The position numbers and the translations under genes were made by a program. The notes below the pieces were generated by a model that ran no database searches, was not told where the DNA came from, and saw only the letters and a program-made list of their open reading frames with translations. From assembly GCA_017427165.1 (NCBI GenBank), contig JAFRTK010000157.1, positions 1 through 35,744 of the forward strand: DNA of 35,744 nt, in the 5' to 3' direction. Positions 24,929 to 33,332 of the stretch are shown one piece after another (position 1 is the first letter of the stretch; the number at the start of each line of letters is the position of its first letter). The stretch is from Clostridia bacterium (GTDB lineage: Bacteria; Bacillota; Clostridia; Christensenellales; Aristaeellaceae).

Positions 24929-25141
24929 TCAGTCCGCGGCGTCCGCCGGAGCTTCCCGGCGGGAAACAACGGCTTTACGGCGCTTCAGAAACGTTTCACG
25001 GTCCATGAGGACCACATGGCCGCATCGGAGGCATCGGATTTTGATGTCCGCACCGGTCCGGATAACTTCCCATGTATCATTCCCGCAGGGATGGGGCTTC
25101 CGTGTCCGGATCACATCGCCCGCCAGGATATCATTCTGCAT
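24929..25141 (-). CDS. DUF951 family small zinc-binding-like protein
   Basis: 70 residues, typical of DUF951, a small Firmicutes protein of unknown function often found near parB, ychF or ribosomal genes. The signature is clear: GDVIRTRKPHPCGNDTWEVIR, then ADIKIRCLRCGHVVLMDR, with Cys residues (PCG, CLRCG) that could bind a metal. The C-terminal 15 residues are a charged, Ala-rich extension. ATG 25141 has GGGAGG just upstream; a start 12 codons earlier lacks a ribosome site and would precede the family's usual N-terminus. No terminator separates it from the secreted-protein gene downstream. Confidence 0.9.
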   Translation of the reverse strand: MQNDILAGDVIRTRKPHPCGNDTWEVIRTGADIKIRCLRCGHVVLMDRETFLKRRKAVVSRREAPADAAD

Positions 25142-25177
25142 GGGGCACCTCCCAGAATCAAACACTTTATCTTTCAT

Positions 25178-25206
25178 ATAATAATACGAATCCCGGGAAT
25201 AATCAA
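25178..25206 (-). promoter_or_regulatory. Promoter of the DUF951 gene
   Basis: On the - strand, TTGATT (25201–25206) and TATTAT (25178–25183) are 17 bases apart, about 40 bases before the ATG. Confidence 0.8.
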
Positions 25207-25227
25207 ACCGGACGCGATGGGTTCCGG

Positions 25228-25256
25228 TTTACATCAGGGAAAAGTTTTGATAAAAT
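25228..25256 (+). promoter_or_regulatory. Promoter of murI
   Basis: TTTACA (25228–25233) and TAAAAT (25251–25256) are 17 bases apart, about 50 bases before the GTG start. It is back to back with the DUF951 promoter, with 21 bases between the two -35 boxes. Confidence 0.8.
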
Positions 25257-25306
25257 ACTAAAGATTTCGGACAACTGATAACCAAATGATTCGGGAGGAC
25301 AACAGC

Positions 25307-26074
25307 GTGGACCGGAGACTGGATCCTGTGGGCGTTTTCGACAGCGGTGTCGGAGGAATCAGCGCATTGCGGGAAATGATCCGCGTTCTTCCTGCCGAGA
25401 CGTTTATCTATTACGGAGATATCCGGAATGCTCCCTATGGCACCAAGAGCACCGATGAGGTGATCAGCTGCGCGCGCGCGGTTGTCCGGAAGCTGCTGGA
25501 TCAGAAAATCAAAGCCCTGGTGATTGCGTGCAATACTGCGACAGGAGCCGCTGCCGCAACGCTGCGCAGGGAACTGTCCATTCCGGTGATCGGCATGGAG
25601 CCGGCACTGAAACCCGCATCCGAGATCCGGAAGAACGGCAGGATCCTTGTGCTGGCCACCCCCCTGACGCTGCACCAGGAAAAGTTCAACCGCCTGATGG
25701 AAAAATACGGGGAAGGCGCTGAACGCGTTCCATGCAACGGATTGATGGAGCTGGTTGAAAAAGAGGATTTCAGCGGGGCTGAACAATATCTCCGGAAATT
25801 GTTTTCCGGTTTTGACATGGCGCAGGTGGATGCAGTTGTGCTGGGCTGCACCCACTATGTGTTCCTGAAGGACATGATCCGGGATATGATTCCTGCGGAA
25901 ACCGCAATCACGGAGGGAAGCGAAGGCACCGCGCGGCAGCTCCGGCGCATCCTGCAGAAAAATGACCTGCTGAATGAGCAGGGTGAAGGCCGGGTGATCC
26001 TGCAGACGAGCGGTACGGAGAAGGATATCCGGCTGATGCGGAAACTCCTGGAAAAGGACAAAATGGGAAGATAA
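25307..26074 (+). CDS. murI: Glutamate racemase
   Basis: Interconverts L- and D-glutamate to supply D-glutamate for peptidoglycan; a cytoplasmic, cofactor-independent enzyme using two Cys residues. 255 residues. Motifs: GVFDSGVGG, YYGDIRNAPYG, the first catalytic C75 in ACNTAT and the second C181 in VLGCTHY. I chose GTG 25307 because GGGAGG (25293–25298) is 8 bases upstream; the ATG at 25286 has no ribosome site and would add 7 residues before the conserved start. No terminator is evident before the EF-G paralogue. Confidence 0.96.
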   Translation: MDRRLDPVGVFDSGVGGISALREMIRVLPAETFIYYGDIRNAPYGTKSTDEVISCARAVVRKLLDQKIKALVIACNTATGAAAATLRRELSIPVIGMEPALKPASEIRKNGRILVLATPLTLHQEKFNRLMEKYGEGAERVPCNGLMELVEKEDFSGAEQYLRKLFSGFDMAQVDAVVLGCTHYVFLKDMIRDMIPAETAITEGSEGTARQLRRILQKNDLLNEQGEGRVILQTSGTEKDIRLMRKLLEKDKMGR

Positions 26075-26098
26075 TGGTCAGAAAACGCAAATCAAGGC

Positions 26099-26127
26099 TT
26101 TTCAAAGGGAGCCGGATATGGTATAAT
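26099..26127 (+). promoter_or_regulatory. Probable promoter of the EF-G paralogue
   Basis: TATAAT (26122–26127) lies 17 bases after a weak -35 box TTTTCA (26099–26104). The leader to the ATG is about 75 bases and contains a 6-base-pair hairpin (26149–26166, TCCTGC/GCAGGA). Confidence 0.65.
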
Positions 26128-26205
26128 ATAATTTGACTGGCATATGATTCCTGCTGTTCCGCAGGATTATATTTAGGAAAACATAAATATGGAGGTTGGG
26201 ATAAT

Positions 26206-28293
26206 ATGGCTGAATTCATAACCGGAAACATTCGCAATGTTGCACTGATGGGTCACGGCAGCGAGGGAAAAACCACGCTTACCGAAGCGATGCTCTTCGC
26301 TGCCGGGATGACAGACCGCCAGGGCAAAGTGGAAGACGGTACCACCGTTTCCGACTTTGACCCGGAAGAAAAGAAACGCGGATTTTCCATCAGCGCCAGC
26401 TATGCGCCGATCCCGTGGGCCGGAAAAGTCATCAACGTGATCGATGTGCCCGGATATTTTGATTTTATCGGCGAACTGATGGGCCCCCTGCGCGTGATTG
26501 AGACCGCGGTAATCGTGGTCGGCGGCGTCAACGGCCTGAGTGTCGGCGCCGAAAAAGCCTGGGACTATGCAGGCGCGCACAATCTGGGACGTATGTTCGT
26601 GGTCAACCAGATGGATCGTGAGCACGCGAATTTTGAAAAGGTTACTGCCCAGCTGCGTGAAAAGTATGGCTCCAGCGTTGTGCCGATCCTGCTGCCTCTC
26701 GGCCAGGGCGCCAGCTTCCGGGGCGTCGTGAACGTGCTGGAAAAGAAGGCATATGAAGGTGCCTACAAAAAGAGCGTGGAGGTTCCGATGCCTTCCGAGC
26801 TTGAAGCGGAAGTCAACGAGGCGTTTGAGTACCTGACTGAGCAGGCTGCCGCCGCCGATGATGACCTGATGATGAAGTATCTCGAAGGCGAAGAACTGAC
26901 CTATGATGAAATCATGGCCGGTTTCCGGAAGGGCATGAAGGACGGCAGCATCGTTCCCGTTGTTGCATGCTCCGCTCTGACCGGTGTGGGTATTGCCCGT
27001 ACCATGGACCTGATGGCCAAGTACCTGCCGTCCCCCGCCCATGAAGGCCTGTGCCAGAAGGGTGTCAACCCGAAGACCGGGGAAGAAGTTGTCCGCCTGT
27101 GCAAGGACGAGGAGCCCTTCTCCGCCCTCGTGTTCAAAACCATCGCCGACCCGTTCGTCGGAAAACTGAGCCTGTTCCGGATCTTCTCCGGTATGCTGAC
27201 TTCCTCCTCCACGCTGTATAACGCGACAAAGGAAAAGAATGAGAAGGCCGGCGGCATGTTTACGCTGAAGGGCAACAAGCAGACGAATGTGGACAAGCTC
27301 CACGCGGGCGATATCGGCGCCCTGGCCAAGCTGCAGTTCACCTCAACCGGCGACACGCTGTGCGATCCCAATAATCCCACCCTCTATCCCACGATTGAGT
27401 TCCCGGCTCCCTGCATTTCCAAGGCTGTTTTCGCTGCCAAGCAGGGTGAAGAAGACAAGGTATTCAGCGGACTGAACCGCCTTGCGGAGGAAGATCCCTC
27501 CATCCGGATTGAAAAGAATCCCGAAACGACTGAGACTGAACTGAGCGGACAGGGTGAAATGCACCTGGATGTGATCCGGAACAAGCTGGCTTCCAAGTTC
27601 GGCGCCAATGCGGTGCTGCAGGATCCCAAGATTCCGTACCGTGAAACAATCCGCAAGACCGTGAAGGTCCAGGGCCGTCACAAGAAGCAGACCGGCGGAC
27701 ACGGGCAGTTCGGCGATGTGTGGATTGAGTTCAGCCCCATTACCGACAGCGATGCCGAATTCGAGTTTGAAGATGCCGTGGTCGGCGGTGTGGTTCCGCG
27801 GAACTTCATCCCCAGCGTTGAAAAGGGCCTGCGCGAGAATATCGTCAAGGGCGTCCTGGCAGGCTATCCCATGGTTCACCTGCACGCGAAGCTGTATGAC
27901 GGTTCCTACCATCCTGTTGACTCTTCCGAAATGGCGTTCAAAACCGCGGCGCGTATTGCCTACAAGAAGGGCTGTATGGAAGCAAGCCCGGTGCTGCTGG
28001 AGCCGATTATGCATGTGGACGTGCTGGTCCCCAATGAATACATGGGCGACATCATGGGTGACATGAACAAGCGGCGCGGCCGGATCATGGGTATGAACCA
28101 GGTGAACGGCATGCAGCAGCTGGAGGCGGAAGCGCCCCTGGCGGAAATGTTCAAATATGCGACGGATCTGCGCAGTATGACACAGGCCAGAGGCTCCTTC
28201 AGCATGAAGTTTGAGCGGTATGAAGAAGTGCCCCAGGTGGAAGCGCAGAAGATCATTGCCAACGCGAAGATCGAGGACGACGACGAGGAATAA
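26206..28293 (+). CDS. Elongation factor G paralogue (EF-G-2/FusA2-like)
   Basis: 695-residue translational GTPase with the full EF-G layout: G domain, domain II, III, IV (TGGHGQFGDVWIEFSP) and V (RGRIMGMNQVNGMQQLEAEAP). The P-loop is intact (GHGSEGKTT, 16–24), but G3 is DVPGY instead of DTPGH, putting tyrosine (Y84) where canonical EF-G has the catalytic histidine. G4 is NQMD (134–137) instead of NKMD, and switch I has RGFSI for RGITI. These features mark an EF-G-2-type paralogue rather than the housekeeping fusA, and no rpsL, rpsG or tuf is adjacent. Role unknown: translocation under special conditions, ribosome recycling or a regulatory function are all possible. GGAGG is 10 bases before ATG 26206. 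Confidence 0.93.
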   Translation: MAEFITGNIRNVALMGHGSEGKTTLTEAMLFAAGMTDRQGKVEDGTTVSDFDPEEKKRGFSISASYAPIPWAGKVINVIDVPGYFDFIGELMGPLRVIETAVIVVGGVNGLSVGAEKAWDYAGAHNLGRMFVVNQMDREHANFEKVTAQLREKYGSSVVPILLPLGQGASFRGVVNVLEKKAYEGAYKKSVEVPMPSELEAEVNEAFEYLTEQAAAADDDLMMKYLEGEELTYDEIMAGFRKGMKDGSIVPVVACSALTGVGIARTMDLMAKYLPSPAHEGLCQKGVNPKTGEEVVRLCKDEEPFSALVFKTIADPFVGKLSLFRIFSGMLTSSSTLYNATKEKNEKAGGMFTLKGNKQTNVDKLHAGDIGALAKLQFTSTGDTLCDPNNPTLYPTIEFPAPCISKAVFAAKQGEEDKVFSGLNRLAEEDPSIRIEKNPETTETELSGQGEMHLDVIRNKLASKFGANAVLQDPKIPYRETIRKTVKVQGRHKKQTGGHGQFGDVWIEFSPITDSDAEFEFEDAVVGGVVPRNFIPSVEKGLRENIVKGVLAGYPMVHLHAKLYDGSYHPVDSSEMAFKTAARIAYKKGCMEASPVLLEPIMHVDVLVPNEYMGDIMGDMNKRRGRIMGMNQVNGMQQLEAEAPLAEMFKYATDLRSMTQARGSFSMKFERYEEVPQVEAQKIIANAKIEDDDEE

Positions 28294-28320
28294 TTCCGGA
28301 TCGGAATCCGGTTTCCAATC

Positions 28321-28366
28321 AAAAAACAGGCCCGGGTCCGGATTTCCGGATTCGGGCCTGTTTTTT
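28321..28366. terminator. Bidirectional terminator
   Basis: Perfect 14-base arms, AAAAAACAGGCCCG (28321–28334) and its complement (28353–28366), enclose a loop with two short TCCGGA palindromes. A6/T6 on both sides gives a U-tract in either direction. It separates the EF-G paralogue (+) from the FAD protein (-). Confidence 0.95.
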
Positions 28367-28387
28367 ATATCCGGCTGTGCGTCTGTA

Positions 28388-29968
28388 TCAGCATCCAAGA
28401 ACGCGGCGTGCGGCGGTAATGCCGTCAATCGCGGCGGAAACAATGCCGCCGGCGAAGCCTGCACCTTCCCCGACCGGATAGAGGCCAGCCAGGTCTTCTG
28501 CCTCGCCGGAAGGAGAACGCAGCATGCGGACCGGAGAGGAAGAACGGGTTTCGGGGCCGGTCAGAACAGCATCCGGCATTGCAAATCCGGGAAGCTGAGC
28601 GTTCATGGCACGGATACCGGTTTTCAGATTGTTGCAGATCATTTCCGGCAGGACAGCGCGCAGATCAGACGGGACAACCCCGGGACGGTAGGAAGGAATC
28701 ACTTCCCCGAACTGTGAGGTAGCCCTGCCGGCCAGGAAATCCTCCACACGCTGGGCCGGCGCACGGAAACCGCCCCCGGCTGCCGTGAACGCGGCTTTCT
28801 CAATTTTCCGCTGGATCACGAAACCGGACAGCGGATGATCATCCCCGAAGTCTTCCGGCCGGAAACCGACCAGCAGGGCGGAATTGCTGTTTTCCGCATC
28901 CCGCGCATGGAGACTCATTCCATTTACAACAACGCCGCCCGGCTGGGAAGCAGCAGCGATCACATATCCGCCCGGACACATGCAGAAGGTGTACACACCC
29001 CTGCCGTCCGGTGTGTGGCAGACCAGTTTATACGAAGCGGCTCCGAGCGCCGGATGCCCGGCAAAGGATCCATACTGGCTCCGGTCAATCATGATACGGG
29101 GATGTTCGATCCGCACGCCCATCGCAAATGGTTTCCGGCACATCCGGACTCCCTGGCCGAAAAGATTCTGGACTGTGTCCCGGGCGGAATGACCGATGCA
29201 AAGCAAAACGGTATCCGTCAGGAATTCCCGGCGCTCACCGTTATGGGACAGCACTGCACCGCAAATGTGGTGTCCCCGGATCAGCAGCTCTTCCAGGCGT
29301 GTATCAAACAGGACTGTTCCGCCAAGCCGGCGGATTTCTTCCCGGATGGAGGATACAACACCACGGAGACGATCCGTTCCGATGTGCGGCTTGCTGTCGT
29401 ACAGGATGGATTCCGGAGCCCCATGGGCGACAAACGTCTCCAGGATATCCTGGAGCCAGGGGGATTTGACCCCGCAGGTGAGTTTGCCATCTGAGAAAGC
29501 GCCGGCACCGCCTTCACCGAACTGCACGTTGGATTCCGGATCCAGTTCGCCTGAATCCGACATCCGCCGGACGCTCTGGATCCTTTCCTCCACCGGCTTT
29601 CCGCGCTCAATGAGAACGGGATTTGCACCGGCACGTGCCAGGGTCAGGGCAGCGAAAAGACCGGCCGGGCCGGCACCGACAACCAGCGGAGGACACGGAA
29701 GGGAAACCCGGGGCAGCTTTACAGCTGCCGCAGCGGGAATATATGTCAGATTCCGGTTCCGTTTCCGGAGACGGGATTCATCCGAAACCGCAATATCAAT
29801 GGTACAGACGAAATGGACATCGCTTTTGTCCCGGGCATCCACAGAACGGCGGACAATCCGGAAAGAAAGGAGCTCTTCCTGACGCAGGGAAAGCTTTTTC
29901 TCCAGCAGTGTACGAAGCGATCCGGACGGCATATCCAGCGGAACACGGAGATTAGTCAGACGAAGCAT
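28388..29968 (-). CDS. FAD-dependent oxidoreductase (COG2509 type)
   Basis: 526 residues. An N-terminal domain of about 90 residues (LRLTNLRVPLDMPSGSLRTL) is followed by a dinucleotide-binding fold, VVGAGPAGLFAALTLARAG (about 96–114), with the FAD-ribose acid in LIERG. GEGGAGAFSDGKL and the C-terminal GLYPVGEGAGFAGGI are typical of the COG2509 'uncharacterized FAD-dependent dehydrogenase' family, close to the HI0933/Rossmann group. The substrate is unknown. GAGGAGGAG precedes the ATG at 29968, overlapping the end of truA 3 bases upstream. It is the last gene of the metallophosphoesterase–ECF–truA operon. Confidence 0.9.
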   Translation of the reverse strand: MLRLTNLRVPLDMPSGSLRTLLEKKLSLRQEELLSFRIVRRSVDARDKSDVHFVCTIDIAVSDESRLRKRNRNLTYIPAAAAVKLPRVSLPCPPLVVGAGPAGLFAALTLARAGANPVLIERGKPVEERIQSVRRMSDSGELDPESNVQFGEGGAGAFSDGKLTCGVKSPWLQDILETFVAHGAPESILYDSKPHIGTDRLRGVVSSIREEIRRLGGTVLFDTRLEELLIRGHHICGAVLSHNGERREFLTDTVLLCIGHSARDTVQNLFGQGVRMCRKPFAMGVRIEHPRIMIDRSQYGSFAGHPALGAASYKLVCHTPDGRGVYTFCMCPGGYVIAAASQPGGVVVNGMSLHARDAENSNSALLVGFRPEDFGDDHPLSGFVIQRKIEKAAFTAAGGGFRAPAQRVEDFLAGRATSQFGEVIPSYRPGVVPSDLRAVLPEMICNNLKTGIRAMNAQLPGFAMPDAVLTGPETRSSSPVRMLRSPSGEAEDLAGLYPVGEGAGFAGGIVSAAIDGITAARRVLGC

Positions 29969-29971
29969 CGG

Positions 29972-30757
29972 TTACTCCTCCTCATGCCAGCGAAGCGCAT
30001 CGGGATCCGTAAAGGCAAGCGCAGGGTAGCGCACTTCTGTGAGCTCAAGGCCGGACGGCGGGGCTGTCATTCCGAGATCGAGACGGCTTCCGGATTCGAA
30101 TGCACGGCGGAAAGCATCCGGCTGCAGTTTTCCGAGACCGATTTCCACCAGTGTGCCGGCTATGATGCGGACCATATTATAAAGGAATGCATTGCCGCTG
30201 ACGATGATGGTGATATTTCCGTCCTCCTCATGAAGTTCCGCACGATCCAGGGTACGGACCGTTGATTTTGCGGTTCCGCCGGAAGCTTCAAACGCACGGA
30301 AATCATGGGTCCCGACAAGGTCGCTGACCGCTTTTTTCATGGAATGGATATCCAGCGGAACCGGCACATGCCAGCACAGGTTCCGCTGCAGTGCGCCGGC
30401 ATGACGACGGTTCAGGATCCGGTATGTATAGGTTTTCCCTGAAGAAAGGAAGCGCGCATGAAAACCGGCCGGTACTTCTCTTCCGGCCTGAACCCGGATG
30501 TCGGGGGGCAGGATATTGTTGAGTACAAACGGATACTTTTCCGGAGGGATTGTACTGTCTGTATCAAAATGAACCATCTGCATCAGCGCATGGACGCCCG
30601 CATCTGTCCGGGAAGAGCCGGTTACAACAACCGGATGGCCGCAGGCAGAGGCGAGCGCCTCCTCAAGCACCTGCTGAACAGCAAGACCGTTGATCTGGCG
30701 CTGCCATCCGGAATAGGCAGTTCCGTCATATTCAACTGTCAGAAGGATTCTTTTCAA
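29972..30757 (-). CDS. truA: tRNA pseudouridine(38-40) synthase TruA
   Basis: Makes pseudouridine at positions 38–40 of the tRNA anticodon stem-loop. 261 residues, usual length. N-terminal LTVEYDGTAYSGWQRQ, the catalytic aspartate in GSSRTDAGVHA, RFLSSGKTYTYRI and the C-terminal NAFLYNMVRIIAGTLVEIG are all diagnostic. The start codon is TTG (30757), supported by GGAGG 7 bases upstream (30765–30769) and the conserved MKRILLTVEYDG start. It lies 32 bases after ecfT, the order found at the end of Firmicutes ribosomal protein operons, where rplM and rpsI normally follow; here they do not. Confidence 0.96.
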   Translation of the reverse strand: MKRILLTVEYDGTAYSGWQRQINGLAVQQVLEEALASACGHPVVVTGSSRTDAGVHALMQMVHFDTDSTIPPEKYPFVLNNILPPDIRVQAGREVPAGFHARFLSSGKTYTYRILNRRHAGALQRNLCWHVPVPLDIHSMKKAVSDLVGTHDFRAFEASGGTAKSTVRTLDRAELHEEDGNITIIVSGNAFLYNMVRIIAGTLVEIGLGKLQPDAFRRAFESGSRLDLGMTAPPSGLELTEVRYPALAFTDPDALRWHEEE

Positions 30758-30789
30758 AACAAAGCCTCCGGATCAGGAAAATGCAGGAA

Positions 30790-31599
30790 TCAGAAGGGAA
30801 GGAATAAGCCGGAGCATACAACAAGGGCAATAAAGCCGGCGACGACAAGGCAGGCGATCAGGTCCGCACGGGTAAGCTTCAGGGAACGGAGCCGGGTCCT
30901 GCCCTCACCGCCATGGTAGCAGCGGCTTTCCATAGCCATAGCCAGATCGCCGGCACGGCGGAAGGCACTGACAAACAGTGGAACCAGCAGGGGAACCATA
31001 GCCCTGGCCCGGGAGATCAGGTTGCCGCTCTCGAAGTCAGCGCCGCGGGCCATCTGGGCTTTCATGATTTTATCTGTTTCTTCCAGCAGCGTTGGGATAA
31101 AACGAAGCGCGATGGTCATCATCATCGCCAGCTCATGCGCCGGGAAATGGATTTTTTTCAGCGGACTCAGCAGGATTTCCAGCCCGTCGGCCAGGGCGAC
31201 GGGGGATGTTGTCAGCGTCAGCAGGGATGTGCCGGCAACCAGGAAGATCAGGCGCAGGGAGTAGAACAGCGCCTGCAGGAATGCTTCCCGGGTAATCCGG
31301 ATAATCCAGAATTCCACCCATACATTTTCCCCCTGGGTAAAGAAAAGATTGAGGAAAAATGTCAGGATAATAATGATCCGGAGGGGCTTCAGTCCCTTCA
31401 GGAGCATCCGGAACGGCACCCGGGAAAGCCGGGATACAAAGAAAATGAACGCAAACAGCAGTACATAGCCGGAGAAGGACTGAGCAAGGAATACAGAGAC
31501 GATAAAGCCGATGGTCAGGATCAGCTTGATGCGGGGATCCAGGCGGTGTACCGGGCTGTCCACCGGATAATACTGGCCGATTGTAATATTATTCAGCAT
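30790..31599 (-). CDS. ecfT: ECF transporter transmembrane component EcfT
   Basis: 269 residues. The membrane coupling subunit of an energy-coupling-factor vitamin importer, linking ATPases EcfA1/EcfA2 to exchangeable substrate-binding S proteins. Several hydrophobic segments flank the cytoplasmic coupling region, which has the ARG-type motifs AQMARGADF and a modified second one, MESRCYHGG (Ser–Arg–Cys for Ala–Arg–Gly). AAAGGAGG lies 7 bases before ATG 31599. It overlaps ecfA2 by 7 bases. No S component is encoded here, so this is a shared (group II) module serving S proteins elsewhere in the genome. Confidence 0.95.
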   Translation of the reverse strand: MLNNITIGQYYPVDSPVHRLDPRIKLILTIGFIVSVFLAQSFSGYVLLFAFIFFVSRLSRVPFRMLLKGLKPLRIIIILTFFLNLFFTQGENVWVEFWIIRITREAFLQALFYSLRLIFLVAGTSLLTLTTSPVALADGLEILLSPLKKIHFPAHELAMMMTIALRFIPTLLEETDKIMKAQMARGADFESGNLISRARAMVPLLVPLFVSAFRRAGDLAMAMESRCYHGGEGRTRLRSLKLTRADLIACLVVAGFIALVVCSGLFLPF

Positions 31600-32465
31600 G
31601 CCGGTCCCTCCTTTCTGCGGGACCAGAGCTGAAGGATGGCATCTTTCAGTTCCGCAGTGCGATACAGGTCCGGAGGGATATCCATTCCCCTGTTCCGCAG
31701 CTCCCGGCAGAGGTGGACCGCTTCCGGAACATCCAGGCCGATGGATGTCATCATTTCAGACTGTGCGAAGATTTCCCTCGGTGTGCCGGTGGCAACCAGC
31801 TTTCCGTCCGCGATAACAAGCAGGCGGGTAGCCAGGCGGGCCATATCATCCATGCTGTGGGAAACCATCAGGATCGTGACGCTTCCGCTGGCATGCAGTT
31901 CTTCCAGCATGGACAGGATCCTGTCCCGTCCGCGCGGGTCCAGGCCGGCAGTCGGTTCATCCAGGATCAGTACAGACGGCTGCATGGCAAGCACACCGGC
32001 AATAGCCACCCGCCGCATCTGGCCGCCCGACAGTTCAAAAGGACTGCGCTCCGCATATTTGTCATAATCCAGATGCACGCTGGCCATGGCATAACGGACG
32101 CGTTCGTCAATCTCTGCGGAAGACAGGCCCATGTTCTTCGGACCGAATGCAATGTCTTTCGCAACGGTTTCCTCAAAGAGCTGATACTCCGGATACTGGA
32201 AGACGAGACCGATTTTCTGGCGGAGCAGACGACGGTTGGTATGCTCGCCGTTCAGGTCCTCCCCGTCGATCAGGACTTCTCCGGAGGATGGCTTCAGCAG
32301 GCCGTTCAGGTGCTGCACCAGGGTGGATTTACCGGAACCGGTATGGCCGATGATGCCGATAAATTCCCCGTCTTCAATCCGGAAACTGATATCATCAAGC
32401 GCAACCGTGCTCAGCGGAGTGCCTGAAGAATAGCAATGTGTCAGGTGGCGGACTTCAATGGGCAT
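31593..32465 (-). CDS. ecfA2: ECF transporter ATPase EcfA2
   Basis: 290-residue ABC ATPase, the second nucleotide-binding subunit of the ECF module. Walker A GHTGSGKST, Q-loop FQYPEYQLFEETV, signature LSGGQMRR, Walker B LILDEPTAGLDP and the H-loop VSHSMDD are all intact. The N-terminal MPIEVRHLTHCY and the QYPEYQLFEETV stretch identify EcfA2 rather than EcfA1. AGGAGG lies about 13 bases before the ATG, inside ecfA1, and the genes overlap by 25 bases. Confidence 0.95.
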   Translation of the reverse strand: MPIEVRHLTHCYSSGTPLSTVALDDISFRIEDGEFIGIIGHTGSGKSTLVQHLNGLLKPSSGEVLIDGEDLNGEHTNRRLLRQKIGLVFQYPEYQLFEETVAKDIAFGPKNMGLSSAEIDERVRYAMASVHLDYDKYAERSPFELSGGQMRRVAIAGVLAMQPSVLILDEPTAGLDPRGRDRILSMLEELHASGSVTILMVSHSMDDMARLATRLLVIADGKLVATGTPREIFAQSEMMTSIGLDVPEAVHLCRELRNRGMDIPPDLYRTAELKDAILQLWSRRKEGPAC

Positions 32466-33298
32466 AATGCTTTTTCCACCTCCTGTGCAAGATCTTCAAC
32501 AGTCAGGACGCCGTCCCGGATCGGCATTCCTTCACGGCGCAGTTCATCCGCAAGTGCGGTCATATGGGGAACATCCAGATGCATTTCCCGCATCGCGTCC
32601 ACATGCCCGAAAACCTCCGCAGGAGTACCGGTAAGACGGACTGAACCGTCTGTAACTACCAGGACGCGGTCTGCCAGGGCGGCTTCCTCCATGAAATGGG
32701 TGATCCAGATGACGGTGATCCCTTTGCTCCGGTTCAGCATACGGATGGTATCGAGTACCTCTTTCCGGCCGGAAGGGTCCAGCATGGCGGTTGCTTCATC
32801 AGCGATAATCACAGAGGGCTCCATGGCCAGAATACCGGCTATCGCGACACGCTGCTTCTGGCCGCCCGACAGCTGGTGGGGGGCAGAATCGGCAAACCGG
32901 TTCATCCGGACTGCAGAAAGCGCACTTTCAATCCGCGGGATCATCTCTTCAGAAGGAATACCCAGGTTTTCGAGGCCAAAGGCCACATCTTCCTTCACAA
33001 CGGTCGCGACAATCTGGTTATCCGGATTCTGGAAAATCATTCCGGCACGCCGGCGGATTTCCCATACCAGTTTTTCATCCCGCGTATCATATCCGCATAC
33101 AACAACGTTTCCTTCGGTGGGGATATACAGGGCGTTCAAAAGCTTGGCGAGCGTGGACTTCCCGGAACCGTTATGTCCGAGAATCGCCACAAACTCGCCC
33201 GGCCTGATTTCCGTCTGAATATGTGAAAGAGCGGGTGCGGATGAACCGTCATACGTAAAGGATACATCCTTAACGTCAATCTGCGTATCGGTCTGCAT
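32441..33298 (-). CDS. ecfA1: ECF transporter ATPase EcfA1
   Basis: 285-residue ABC ATPase. Walker A GHNGSGKST, Q-loop FQNPDNQIVATVVKEDVAFG (typical of EcfA1), signature LSGGQKQR, Walker B VIIADEATAMLDP, with DEAT in place of DEPT as usual for EcfA1, and H-loop ITHFMEEA. It pairs with EcfA2 as a heterodimer. GGAGG is 12 bases before ATG 33298. It lies 34 bases after the metallophosphoesterase gene with no terminator between; in most Firmicutes rplQ occupies that position. Confidence 0.95.
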   Translation of the reverse strand: MQTDTQIDVKDVSFTYDGSSAPALSHIQTEIRPGEFVAILGHNGSGKSTLAKLLNALYIPTEGNVVVCGYDTRDEKLVWEIRRRAGMIFQNPDNQIVATVVKEDVAFGLENLGIPSEEMIPRIESALSAVRMNRFADSAPHQLSGGQKQRVAIAGILAMEPSVIIADEATAMLDPSGRKEVLDTIRMLNRSKGITVIWITHFMEEAALADRVLVVTDGSVRLTGTPAEVFGHVDAMREMHLDVPHMTALADELRREGMPIRDGVLTVEDLAQEVEKALCPLKSAT

Positions 33299-33332
33299 CA
33301 GTATCAGTAACCTCCAGTAAACAATCGGGATG

